From positions 6,634,001-6,698,000 of the forward strand of contig NZ_QBDT01000001.1 in assembly GCF_004124325.1 (NCBI RefSeq): a stretch of 64,000 nt of DNA, given 5' to 3'. Made by a program: the position numbers and the translations under genes. This stretch comes from Streptomyces sp. L2 (GTDB lineage Bacteria > Actinomycetota > Actinomycetes > Streptomycetales > Streptomycetaceae). Below the pieces are notes generated by a model that searched no databases, was not told the DNA's origin, and worked only from the letters and a program-made list of their open reading frames with translations. This document shows, piece after piece, positions 9,819 through 17,713 of this stretch (the first letter of the stretch is position 1; every line of letters starts with the position of its first letter).

Positions 9819-9914
9819 GGTCGGGGCGCCTAGGGCTCGGGGTGCCCAGTGTTCGGGGTGCCTACGGCTCGGGGCGCCTACGGTTCGGGGTGCCTGCGGT
9901 TCACGGTGCTTACG
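9819..9914. repeat. Six-copy 16-bp tandem repeat
   Basis: Units begin at 9819, 9835, 9851, 9867, 9883 and 9899; the consensus is GTTCGGGGTGCCTACG with one to five differences per copy. The array fills the spacer after the uracil permease and its last unit contains that gene's stop codon (9910-9912). Confidence 0.85.
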
Positions 9915-11301
9915 GCTCGGTGCGGGGGGCCCGGTCGTCGTAGGAGGACGTCCCCTCGTCCAGCAGCGGCTGCCGTCCCTTCAGGTGCGGGGGCGCGAAG
10001 GCGCGCAGCACGTGGTAGCCGGTGATCACGACCAGCGTGCCGAGCGCGATGCCGCTGAGGGAGAAGGTGTCGGTGAACTTCATGGTCACGTTTCCGACGC
10101 CGATGATGATGCCCGCGGCGGCCGGGACCAGGTTCAGCGGGTTGCGCAGGTCCACCTTGGCGTTGAGCCAGATCTGGGCGCCGAGGAGCCCGATCATGCC
10201 GTACAGGATGACCGTGATGCCGCCGAGCACCCCGCCCGGGATCGCGGCCACCACCGCGCCGAACTTGGGGCAGACGCCGAAGAGGAGCGCGAAGCCGGCG
10301 GCGGCCCAGTAGGCGGCGGTGGAGTAGACGCGGGTCGCGGCCATCACGCCGATGTTCTCGGAGTACGTGGTGTTCGGCGGGCCGCCGACCGCGGTCGACA
10401 GCACCGAGGCGACGCCGTCCGCCGAGATCGCCGTACCGAGCTTGTCGTCCAGCGGGTCGCCGGTCATCTCGCCCACCGCCTTCACGTGCCCCGCGTTCTC
10501 GGCGACCAGGGCGATCACCACCGGCAGCGCGACCAGGACCGCCGACCACTGGAAGGACGGCCCGTGGAAGTGGGGCAGGCCGATCCAGTCGGCGTGCGAG
10601 ACGCCGGAGAGGTCCAGGCGCCAGTGGTCGGTGACCTTGCCGCCCGCGCCCATGGAGTGGATTTTGCCGAAGATCCGGTCGAAGGCCCAGGAGATGCCGT
10701 ACCCGAAGACCAGGCCGAGGAAGATGGCGACGCGGGACCAGAAGCCGCGCAGGCACACCACGGCGAGCCCGGTGAAGAGCATGACCAGCAGGGCGGTCCA
10801 CTGGTCCTGCGGCCAGTACGTGGAGGCGGTGACCGGGGCCAGGTTGAAGCCGATCAGCATGACGACGGCGCCGGTGACGATCGGCGGCATGGCCGCGTGG
10901 ATGATCCGCGCGCCGAACCGCTGCACCGCGAGCCCCACGAGGAACAGCACGGCGCCGACGACGAGGATCGCCCCGGTCACCGTCGCGCTCGTGCCGCCCT
11001 GGGCCCGGATCACGGCGGCCACGCCCACGAACGACAGTGAGCAGCCGAGGTAGCTGGGCACCCGGCCGCGCGTGGCGAGGAGGAAGATCACCGTCGCCAC
11101 GCCGGACATCATGATGGCGAGGTTCGGGTCGAGACCCATCAAGACGGGGGCGACGAACGACGCGCCGAACATCGCGACCACGTGCTGGGCGCCGAGCCCC
11201 ACGGTGCGGGGCCAGGAGAGCCGTTCGTCGGGGCGTACCACCGCTCCGGGCGCGGGAACGCGTCCGTCACCGTGCAGCTTCCAGCGCACGCCGAGATCCA
11301 T
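9910..11301 (-). CDS. Uracil-xanthine permease (NCS2 family)
   Basis: 463-residue transporter from ATG 11301 (MDLGVRWKLHGDG); a GTG at 11376 would add 25 polar residues. About 14 membrane segments are present. GLGAQHVVAMFGASFVAP in helix 1, GFNLAPVT, VALVAENAGH in helix 8 and TTYSENIGVMAATRVYS in helix 10 are NCS2 hallmarks, and the Glu in ENIGV with the upstream VAENAGH is typical of uracil-type (UraA) members. It is predicted to import uracil or xanthine with protons. Its C-terminus runs into the 16-bp tandem array. Confidence 0.88.
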   Translation of the reverse strand: MDLGVRWKLHGDGRVPAPGAVVRPDERLSWPRTVGLGAQHVVAMFGASFVAPVLMGLDPNLAIMMSGVATVIFLLATRGRVPSYLGCSLSFVGVAAVIRAQGGTSATVTGAILVVGAVLFLVGLAVQRFGARIIHAAMPPIVTGAVVMLIGFNLAPVTASTYWPQDQWTALLVMLFTGLAVVCLRGFWSRVAIFLGLVFGYGISWAFDRIFGKIHSMGAGGKVTDHWRLDLSGVSHADWIGLPHFHGPSFQWSAVLVALPVVIALVAENAGHVKAVGEMTGDPLDDKLGTAISADGVASVLSTAVGGPPNTTYSENIGVMAATRVYSTAAYWAAAGFALLFGVCPKFGAVVAAIPGGVLGGITVILYGMIGLLGAQIWLNAKVDLRNPLNLVPAAAGIIIGVGNVTMKFTDTFSLSGIALGTLVVITGYHVLRAFAPPHLKGRQPLLDEGTSSYDDRAPRTEP

Positions 11302-11382
11302 GGTGGGGTTTCGCTTTCTCTGTACGTGAAGACGTTCCGGACCATTGTCAGGGGTAGCTGGGGGCTCTACGCTCACACGGTC

Positions 11383-11404
11383 TCATTCATGAACATCATT
11401 CATA
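11383..11404. promoter_or_regulatory. AT-rich direct repeat in a divergent promoter region
   Basis: TCATTCAT occurs at 11383-11390 and 11397-11404 with GAACAT between. The whole segment 11380-11420 is strikingly AT-rich for this chromosome and lies between the divergent permease and alginate-lyase genes, so it probably holds a promoter and an operator. Confidence 0.45.
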
Positions 11405-11434
11405 TACATGTCTCATGACTCTCAGGAGTGTCCG

Positions 11435-12691
11435 ATGGGCGTCAGATCCCGAGTGGCCCTCGTCCTCGCCGCCGTGGTCGCGTGCGGAGCCGTACTCGTC
11501 CCCTCCGCGCACGCGGCACCGCGCACCCCGGCCACCGCCGTCCTCGACGGCGCCCGGCTCCAGCGGGCACGGGCCCGCCTGCCCCACGACCCCGCGCTGC
11601 GCCGTGCGGTCGCCGCGCTGACCGACCGCGCGGACGCCTGGCTCGGCCAGGGGCCCTGGACGGTCGTCGACAAGCCCCGGCCCGCGCCCGGCGGCGACGT
11701 CCACGAGTACCTCAGCCAGGCGCCCTACTGGTGGCCCACCACGGCCCCCACCGCCGGCAACCCGTGGGGCTGCCCGTACGTCCAGCGCGACGGACAGCGC
11801 AATCCCGAGGTCGACAGCGGCACCGACCGGCAGGACGCCGAGAAGGTCTTCGACTCGACGTACGACCTCGCGCTCGCCTGGTACTACACCGGCAGGCGGA
11901 GCTACGCCGAGAAGGCCGGGCAGATCCTGCGCACCTGGTTCCTGGACCCGGCCACCCGGATGAACCCCGACCTGGACCACGCCCAGTTCATCCCCTGCAA
12001 GTACGACGGCCGGGCCATCGGGGTCATCGACTTCTCGCAGTCGTACACGAGCGTGCTCGACGCGCAGGCCCTCCTCGCCACCGGCGCCCCCGGCTGGACC
12101 GCCGGCGACCGCGCCGCGATGCGCGGGTGGAACTCCCGCTTCCTGGACTGGCTGAAGAACAGCGCCTTCGGCAAGCAGGAGGGCGCCGCCGCCAACAACC
12201 ACGGCACGTTCTACGACATGCAGCTCGCCGCCCTCGCCTACGCCACCGGCGACCGGGCCCTGGCCCGGCGCACCGTGCTCGACGCGCGCGCGAAGCGGAT
12301 CGACCCGCAGATCGCGGGCGACGGCGGTCAGCCGCAGGAACTCGCCCGCACCCGCAGCTGGCACTACTCCACCTTCGACCTGGTCGCCTACACCCGGCTC
12401 GCGGCCATCGGCCGGCACGTGGGGGTGGACCTGTGGCACTACCGCGGCCCCGACGGGCAGAGCCTGTTCAAGGCGGTCGACTATCTGCTGCCCGCCGCGA
12501 CGGGAGCCGCGGCCTGGCCGCACCCGGAGCTGGAGTTCCACCGGTACGCGGCGAGCGACGTGGTGCACGCGGCGGCGGACGCGGGCGACCGGGCGGCGCG
12601 GGCGGCCGTACCGGACCTCCAGGCGCCTCCCGGCGGTGACCTGTGGGCCCTGCGGCCCGCCGCCGAGCAGCTGGACTCGATCGCGGGATGA
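11435..12691 (+). CDS. Secreted alginate-lyase-fold polysaccharide lyase
   Basis: 418 residues from ATG 11435, with AGGAG seven bases upstream (in-frame GTG 11408 gives an N-terminus unlike a signal peptide). Signal peptide 1-27 ends AHA. The rest matches the alginate lyase (PL5-like alpha/alpha barrel) domain: YWWPTTAPTAGNPWGCPYVQRDGQRNPE, HAQFIPCKYDGRAIGVIDF and the active-site region NNHGTFYDMQ near residue 255. The last is conserved in lyases that beta-eliminate uronic acid polymers. The natural substrate is unknown; soil Streptomyces use such enzymes on plant or microbial uronates. Confidence 0.85.
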   Translation: MGVRSRVALVLAAVVACGAVLVPSAHAAPRTPATAVLDGARLQRARARLPHDPALRRAVAALTDRADAWLGQGPWTVVDKPRPAPGGDVHEYLSQAPYWWPTTAPTAGNPWGCPYVQRDGQRNPEVDSGTDRQDAEKVFDSTYDLALAWYYTGRRSYAEKAGQILRTWFLDPATRMNPDLDHAQFIPCKYDGRAIGVIDFSQSYTSVLDAQALLATGAPGWTAGDRAAMRGWNSRFLDWLKNSAFGKQEGAAANNHGTFYDMQLAALAYATGDRALARRTVLDARAKRIDPQIAGDGGQPQELARTRSWHYSTFDLVAYTRLAAIGRHVGVDLWHYRGPDGQSLFKAVDYLLPAATGAAAWPHPELEFHRYAASDVVHAAADAGDRAARAAVPDLQAPPGGDLWALRPAAEQLDSIAG

Positions 12692-12819
12692 CCGCGCCGG
12701 GCCGTTGACCAGGGAGTTCCCCGGCCCGCCCGTCGCCTAGCGGTTGCTGAGCGGTCGCTTAGGGTGGAAGGGTCCGGGGGTGTCCCGCGCCCCGCCCGCC
12801 CTGTTCAGGAGTTCCACCC

Positions 12820-13278
12820 GTGACCGCCGAAGCCCCGCCCGCCCCCGTCGTCGCCCACGGCCGGCTGATCCCCGTCACCGTCCACTTCGACGACCTCGAC
12901 GCGCTGGGGCTCCTCCACAACGCCCGCTACCCGCTGATGGTCGAGCGCGCGTGGACCGAGCTGTGGAACGAGCACGGGGTGCGCTTCGACGGCGACTGGG
13001 TGGCGGCCGGGGACGCCTGCAACGCGGTCAGGGAACTCACCATCACCTATGAGGCACCGGTGACCCGCCCCGGTGGCTACGCCGTCCACCTCTGGCTGGA
13101 ACGGCTCGGCACCACCGGCCTGACCTACGGCTTCCGGTTCTGCTCCGCCGACGGGACCGAGACCTACGCGCGCGGCACCCGGGTCCTGGTCCGGCTGGAC
13201 GCGGCGACGCTGCGGCCGGCTCCCTGGAGCGAGGGCTTCAGGGCCGTGGGTCGGGGACTGCTGCGGCCCGTCGGCTGA
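12820..13278 (+). CDS. Acyl-CoA thioesterase (4-hydroxybenzoyl-CoA thioesterase type)
   Basis: 152-residue single hot-dog domain. VHFDDLDALGLLHNARYPLMVERA near residue 20-43 holds the Asp and the D(L)DALGxLHNxxY motif of the 4HBT/YbgC family, which hydrolyse acyl-CoA thioesters in the cytoplasm. GTG 12820 is preceded by TCAGGAG. A TAGGGT sequence about 60 bases upstream may be the -10 element. The 3' end overlaps the oppositely oriented MFS gene by 41 bases. Confidence 0.82.
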   Translation: MTAEAPPAPVVAHGRLIPVTVHFDDLDALGLLHNARYPLMVERAWTELWNEHGVRFDGDWVAAGDACNAVRELTITYEAPVTRPGGYAVHLWLERLGTTGLTYGFRFCSADGTETYARGTRVLVRLDAATLRPAPWSEGFRAVGRGLLRPVG

Positions 13279-14452
13279 CCTCGCCGGCGACGCCGCGCTC
13301 CGCGGTGCGCAGCACGCCCGCGAACAGGGCGAGACCGAAGGCCAGCGCGGACACCACGCAGAACGAGACCATCAGGCTGGTCGCCTGGGCTACCCCGCCG
13401 ATCAGGCTCGGCGCGATCAGCCCCGAGGTGTAGGTGATGGTCGCGACGCCCGCGATGGCCTGACTGGGGTTGGGCCCGGCGTGCCCCGCGGCGGCGAAGC
13501 ACAGCGGTACGACCACCGCGATGCCGAGCCCCATCAGCGCGAACCCCGCCATCGCCACCGCCGGGTGCCCCGCGACGACGATCAGCACGCCGCCGAGCAC
13601 GGCGAGGAAGCCGCCGGCCCGCACGGTGCGGACCGCGCCGAAGCGGTTCACCACCGCGTCCCCGGCGATCCGGGCCACCGCCATGGTCAGCATGAACCCG
13701 GTCGTCGTCGCGGCGGCCAGACCGGCCGAGGTGTCCAGTTGGTCGCGGAGGTAGACCGCCGACCAGTCCAGGCTCGCGCCCTCCGCGAACACCGCGCAGA
13801 AACCGACGGCGCCGATCAGCAGCGCCGAGCGGGGCGGCAGCGCGAACCGCGGCGGCGGCTCCTCGTCCTCGGCGGGCTGGACGTCGAGGACCCGGCCGGC
13901 GGCCAGCACGCCCAGCACGGTGAGGACGGCCGCGGCGAGCAGGAAGTGCACGCGCGCGTCCGCGCCGAGGTGCGCGGCGAGGGTGCCCCCGGCCGAGCCG
14001 ATCAGCGCGCCCGCGCTCCACATGCCGTGCAGCCCCGACATGATGGACTTGCCGAGCAGCCGCTCCACCTCGACCCCGAGCGCGTTCATCGCCACGTCGG
14101 CCATGCCCGCGCAGGCGCCGTAGGTGAACATCGCCAGGCAGAGCGTGTACAGGTTCGGCGCGAGGGCCGGCAGGACCAGCGACAGCGTCCACAGCGCGAT
14201 GAGGCCGCGCAGGGCCGTCCGGCTGCCGAAGGTGTGGCTGATCCGGCCGGCCAGCGGCATGGCGCACGAGGCACCGAGCGCGGTGAAGGCCAGCGCGAAT
14301 CCGAGCTGGCCGGCGCTGAGCGAGGCGTGTTCCTGGACCCAGGGCACGCGGGTGGCGAAGGAACCGGTCACGGCGCCGTGCACGGCGAAGACGGCCGCGA
14401 CCGCGTACCGGGCGCGCCGGACCTCCTCGCGTGTGTACTCCCCGTCGGCCAT
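13238..14452 (-). CDS. MFS transporter, probable ROK-controlled sugar/solute permease
   Basis: 404 residues with 12 membrane segments. The loop 2-3 motif is degenerate (GRISHTFGSRTALRG, residues 65-80) and a central hydrophilic loop (DVQPAEDEEPPPRFALP) separates the halves; the layout resembles fucose permease-like MFS members. It is divergent from a ROK-family regulator, and a perfect dyad (14511-14533) lies between them, so repression relieved by a sugar is likely. Whether it imports or exports is not visible. Its 3' end overlaps the thioesterase gene. Confidence 0.82.
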   Translation of the reverse strand: MADGEYTREEVRRARYAVAAVFAVHGAVTGSFATRVPWVQEHASLSAGQLGFALAFTALGASCAMPLAGRISHTFGSRTALRGLIALWTLSLVLPALAPNLYTLCLAMFTYGACAGMADVAMNALGVEVERLLGKSIMSGLHGMWSAGALIGSAGGTLAAHLGADARVHFLLAAAVLTVLGVLAAGRVLDVQPAEDEEPPPRFALPPRSALLIGAVGFCAVFAEGASLDWSAVYLRDQLDTSAGLAAATTTGFMLTMAVARIAGDAVVNRFGAVRTVRAGGFLAVLGGVLIVVAGHPAVAMAGFALMGLGIAVVVPLCFAAAGHAGPNPSQAIAGVATITYTSGLIAPSLIGGVAQATSLMVSFCVVSALAFGLALFAGVLRTAERGVAGEVSRRAAAVPDPRP

Positions 14453-14510
14453 GGCCCAGCCCCTCCCTCGTCCGGTGGCGTACCTCCCCGTCCAGTGGTA
14501 CCGCCGTAAA

Positions 14511-14533
14511 CTATCAGGGACCCTGCCTGATAG
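14511..14533. promoter_or_regulatory. Perfect dyad operator between MFS and ROK genes
   Basis: CTATCAGG (14511-14518) and CCTGATAG (14526-14533) are exact inverted repeats seven bases apart. They lie 59 bases before the MFS start and 43 before the ROK start, so one bound repressor could cover both promoters. Confidence 0.75.
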
Positions 14534-14575
14534 ATAGTGAGTATCGCGACGCCCGTGTCTGGGAGGATTCCGGTC

Positions 14576-15925
14576 ATGCCCGCATCACCCAGCACCGCCC
14601 GGGCCATCAACGACCGGCTCGCCCTACGTCTGCTCCAGCAGGAAGGCCCGCTGACCGCAGGGGAGTTGAAGAGGCTCACCGGACTGTCCCGGCCGACGGT
14701 CGCCGACCTCGTGGACCGGCTCACCGCGGCCGGCCTGATCACGGTGGTCGGCGAGTCCGGCGAGCAGCGCCGGGGGCCCAACGCCCGCCTCTACGGGATC
14801 GTCGCCGACCGCGCCCACCTCGCCGCGCTCGACGTGCGCACCGGGGGCGTCTCGGTGCTGGTGTCCGACCTGGTGGGGCGTGTGCTCGCCGAGGCGTCCG
14901 TGCCCATCGGCGGCGGCACCGGCACCGGAACGGCCGTCGAGCGGGCAGTGGCCGCGGTGGAGCGGGCCGCGAAGGAGGCCGGCGCCGGCCGGCTGCACAC
15001 CGTCGGCATCGGCGCGCCGGGCCTCATCGACCCTGCGAGCGGTGATCTGCGCGACTCCGGCGGACTGCCCGTCTGGCACCGCCGCCTGGTCGCCGCACTC
15101 CAGGAACGGCTGCCCGAGGCCCGGGTCACCGTCGAGAACGAGACCAACCTGGCCGCCCTGGCCGAACAGCGCGAGGGTGCCGCCCGGGACCGCGACACGT
15201 TCGTCCTGTTGTGGCTCGGCCACGGAGTCGGCGCGGCGGTCGTCCTGGACGGCGCCCTCCGCCGCGGCGCCTCCGGCGGCACCGGCGAGATCGGCTTCCT
15301 CCCCGTGCCGGGCACGACGTCCCTGCCCTCGCGCAGCGACTGCGACGGCGGCTTCCACTCCCTGGCCGGGGCGGCGGCGATCGGGGACCTGGCCCGCGAG
15401 TGCGGGCTCCACGCGCCGGGGGCGGCGGACGGTCCGGGCGCGGCAGACGGTCCGGCTGCGGCGGCCGTGGTTCGCGACGCGGTGGCGGCCGTGGCGGCCG
15501 TGGCGGACGCGGGGGCGGAGTCCGCGGGCGCGGAGGCGGGGCCGGCGCCCGTCGGCGAGGGCTCGGATTCGGCGTCCGAGGGCGGGGGGCCGGGGCCGGC
15601 GTCCGAAAGCGGGGATGCGGGCCCGGCGTCCGCCCGTTTCCTGGACGTCCTCGCCGACCGGATCGCCCTCGGTGTCGCGTCCGTGGTCGCCGTCCTGGAC
15701 CCGGGATGCGTGGTGCTCGGCGGGGAGATTGGCCGGGCCGGGGGAGCGGAACTGGCCGGACGGGTGGAGCGGCGGATCCGCCGGATGTCGCCGCTCGCCA
15801 CCGAGGTGCGGGCGAGTGGCCTGGGTGGGGCGGCCGTCCTGCGGGGTGCCCTGCTGACGGCGCGCGACCGAGCTCAGGACGAGTTGTTCGCACCCCCGGA
15901 GCGGGGGGCTGACGGCTGGCCCTGA
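14576..15925 (+). CDS. ROK-family transcriptional repressor with low-complexity insert
   Basis: 449 residues from ATG 14576 (GGGAGG nine bases upstream). An N-terminal MarR-like winged helix (5-75, LTGLSRPTVADLVDRLTAAGL) is followed by a ROK sugar-kinase-like domain (85 onward; VGIGAPGLIDPASG, ENETNLAALAE, GHGVGAAVVLDG, GGTGEIGF). The usual ROK zinc motif CxCGxxGCxE is not present; SDCDGGFHSLAG stands in its place. Residues about 278-355 are a Gly/Ala/Glu/Ser/Pro-rich insert made of imperfect repeats, absent from typical members (about 400 residues). It probably represses the divergent MFS gene and itself. Confidence 0.85.
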   Translation: MPASPSTARAINDRLALRLLQQEGPLTAGELKRLTGLSRPTVADLVDRLTAAGLITVVGESGEQRRGPNARLYGIVADRAHLAALDVRTGGVSVLVSDLVGRVLAEASVPIGGGTGTGTAVERAVAAVERAAKEAGAGRLHTVGIGAPGLIDPASGDLRDSGGLPVWHRRLVAALQERLPEARVTVENETNLAALAEQREGAARDRDTFVLLWLGHGVGAAVVLDGALRRGASGGTGEIGFLPVPGTTSLPSRSDCDGGFHSLAGAAAIGDLARECGLHAPGAADGPGAADGPAAAAVVRDAVAAVAAVADAGAESAGAEAGPAPVGEGSDSASEGGGPGPASESGDAGPASARFLDVLADRIALGVASVVAVLDPGCVVLGGEIGRAGGAELAGRVERRIRRMSPLATEVRASGLGGAAVLRGALLTARDRAQDELFAPPERGADGWP

Positions 15926-15943
15926 CCAGCGGCCCTGGTCGAC

Positions 15944-15985
15944 GGCCCGGCGGCGGGCAAGGGCCGTCGTCACCGCCGCCGGGCC
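15944..15985 (+). terminator. Strong hairpin after the ROK gene
   Basis: GGCCCGGCGGCGG (15944-15956) and CCGCCGCCGGGCC (15973-15985) are perfect 13-base inverted repeats with a 16-base loop, 19 bases after the ROK stop codon. No T-run follows, as is usual in Streptomyces. Confidence 0.75.
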
Positions 15986-15998
15986 CGCCCGCACCCTA

Positions 15999-16014
15999 AT
16001 TGGACTAGACCAGC
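15999..16014. promoter_or_regulatory. DasR-like (dre) site
   Basis: ATTGGACTAGACCAGC matches the 16-base DasR consensus (A, G/C, TGGTCTAGACCA, G/C, T) at 13 positions. DasR is the GlcNAc-sensing GntR regulator of Streptomyces. The site is about 190 bases before the FMN riboswitch, in the region that should hold the rib operon promoter. Confidence 0.35.
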
Positions 16015-16186
16015 ATGGTCAATGGGTTCGGGGTCGCGGGGCGGGTCAACGGCCCTTGACACTCAGGCCAGTTGAGCTGCCCGGTTTCGGTGCGCAAGTC
16101 CAGGGATACGTACTGTGAGTGAAGCCACACCGATCCCCTGTCTGGGTGAGTGCGAGGCGTGGCACACTGGCCTCGTACCAGAAGCA

Positions 16187-16313
16187 GCGCACTCCGGGGT
16201 CGGTGAAATTCCGAACCGGCGGTTACAGTCCGCGACCCGGTCGCTTCCAGCGGCCGGTTGACCAGGTGAAATTCCTGGACCGACGGTTAAAGTCCGGATG
16301 GGAGGCAGTGCGC
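16187..16313 (+). promoter_or_regulatory. FMN riboswitch (RFN element)
   Basis: Closing stem P1 pairs GCGCACT (16187-16193) with AGTGCGC (16307-16313). Between them are the conserved RFN blocks GGGGTCGGTGAAATTCCG, ACCGGCGGTTACAGTCC, GACCAGGTGAAATTCCTG, GACGGTTAAAGTCCGGATG and GGAGGCAG. RFN elements bind FMN and turn off riboflavin synthesis and transport genes. The first gene, ribE, starts 160 bases downstream; the expression platform must lie in 16314-16472, where I cannot decide between termination and masking of the AGGAGG at 16458. Confidence 0.96.
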
Positions 16314-16472
16314 GGCGGGCGGGCACGTGTATCCGTGCGCGTCGCCGTATTCGGGCTGGGTCCTGCGTGGACCGGCCTATCTCGGCGTCGTCCCGGTGTG
16401 CTCACCCGTTGATTCTGTCGTCATCGACAGGCCCCGGAGTCCGTGCCCGAATGAGGCAGGAGGACCCGGGAA

Positions 16473-17075
16473 GTGTTCACCGGAATCGTCGAAGAACTGG
16501 GTGAGGTCACCGCCGTCGAGACCCTCGGCGACGCCTCGCGCTTCCGTCTCCGCGGCCCCGTCGTGACCGAGGGCGCCCAGCACGGCGACTCCATCGCCGT
16601 GAACGGCGTCTGCCTCACCGTCGTCGAACACGAGGGCGACGAATTCACCGCCGACGTCATGGCCGAGACCCTGAACCGCTCCAGCCTGGGCGCGCTCACC
16701 GTCGGCTCCCGCGTCAACCTGGAGCGCCCCATGGCCGTCGGCGCGCGCCTCGGCGGGCACATCGTGCAGGGGCACGTCGACGGCACCGGCGAGGTGCTGG
16801 AGCGCAAGCCCTCGGAGAACTGGGAGATCGTCAAGGTCTCGCTCCCCGCGGACCTCGCGCGCTACGTCGTCGAGAAGGGCTCCATCACCGTCGACGGCAT
16901 CAGCCTCACCGTCGTCGACGCCGGCCAGGACTACTTCACCGTCAGCCTCATCCCGACCACGCTGGCCCTCACCACGCTCGGTGTGAAGCAGCCCGGCGAC
17001 CCGGTCAACCTCGAAGTGGACGTCATCGCCAAGTACGTCGAGCGGCTGATGGCCGGTCAGGGGGCCGGGCGGTGA
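16473..17075 (+). CDS. ribE: Riboflavin synthase, alpha chain
   Basis: 200 residues forming two repeated lumazine-binding barrels (1-95 and 96-195). It starts [12 protein letters not shown], the family signature, and the second repeat has [15 protein letters not shown]. It converts two 6,7-dimethyl-8-ribityllumazine molecules into riboflavin plus a pyrimidine. GTG 16473 has AGGAGG nine bases upstream. First gene of a riboswitch-controlled operon; its last four bases overlap ribM. Confidence 0.95.
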   Translation: MFTGIVEELGEVTAVETLGDASRFRLRGPVVTEGAQHGDSIAVNGVCLTVVEHEGDEFTADVMAETLNRSSLGALTVGSRVNLERPMAVGARLGGHIVQGHVDGTGEVLERKPSENWEIVKVSLPADLARYVVEKGSITVDGISLTVVDAGQDYFTVSLIPTTLALTTLGVKQPGDPVNLEVDVIAKYVERLMAGQGAGR

Positions 17076-17713
17076 ACTGGCTCAACTCCGAGGCGTTCAC
17101 GCTGTTCGGCCAGCGCATCATCTGGTCCGACATGACCGGCAACATCCTGGGCCTGATCACCCTCGCGCTCGGCTGGCGCCGCTCCCTGTGGACCTGGCCC
17201 GTGCAGTTCCTCTCCGGCCTGGTCCTGTTCGCCGCCTTCTACGGCCACCTGACCGGCAGCGCCGGAAAGCAGGCCGTCGTCATGGCCGTCGCCCTGTACG
17301 GCTGGTGGCAGTGGCAGCGCGACAAGGGCCGCTCCGCCGACGGCCACATCACCCCCCGGTTCGCCACCTGGCGCGAACGCGGCGCCATGGTCGCGGCCGC
17401 CGCGGCCGGCACCGCCGCCGTGGCCCTCCTCTTCAAGGCCTACCCGTCCCTGTCCTGGGACCCCTGGCCGGACGCGTACATCTTCGTCGGCACCGTCGTC
17501 GCCATGTACGCCCAGGCGCGCGGCATGGTCGAGTTCTGGTTCGCCTGGCTCCTCGTCGATTTCGTCGGCGTCCCCCTCAACTTCGCCAACGGCTACGCCT
17601 TCTCCGGCTTCGTCTACGTCATCTACGGCGCACTCGTCCTGTGGGGCATGCGCGACTGGTGGCTGCGCTCCCGCAAGAGCCCGCAGCCCGTCCTGGAAGG
17701 AGCGCCGGCATGA
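17072..17713 (+). CDS. ribM: RibM riboflavin transporter (PnuC-like fold)
   Basis: 213 residues with about seven membrane segments, of the PnuC/PnuX family ([30 protein letters not shown] near the start; [20 protein letters not shown] near 150). PnuC proteins carry nicotinamide riboside, but members inside riboflavin operons, RibM of Streptomyces davawensis and PnuX of Corynebacterium, are riboflavin facilitators. Location behind an FMN riboswitch with four-base overlaps to ribE and ribBA strongly favours riboflavin or analogue uptake. Confidence 0.88.
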   Translation: MNWLNSEAFTLFGQRIIWSDMTGNILGLITLALGWRRSLWTWPVQFLSGLVLFAAFYGHLTGSAGKQAVVMAVALYGWWQWQRDKGRSADGHITPRFATWRERGAMVAAAAAGTAAVALLFKAYPSLSWDPWPDAYIFVGTVVAMYAQARGMVEFWFAWLLVDFVGVPLNFANGYAFSGFVYVIYGALVLWGMRDWWLRSRKSPQPVLEGAPA

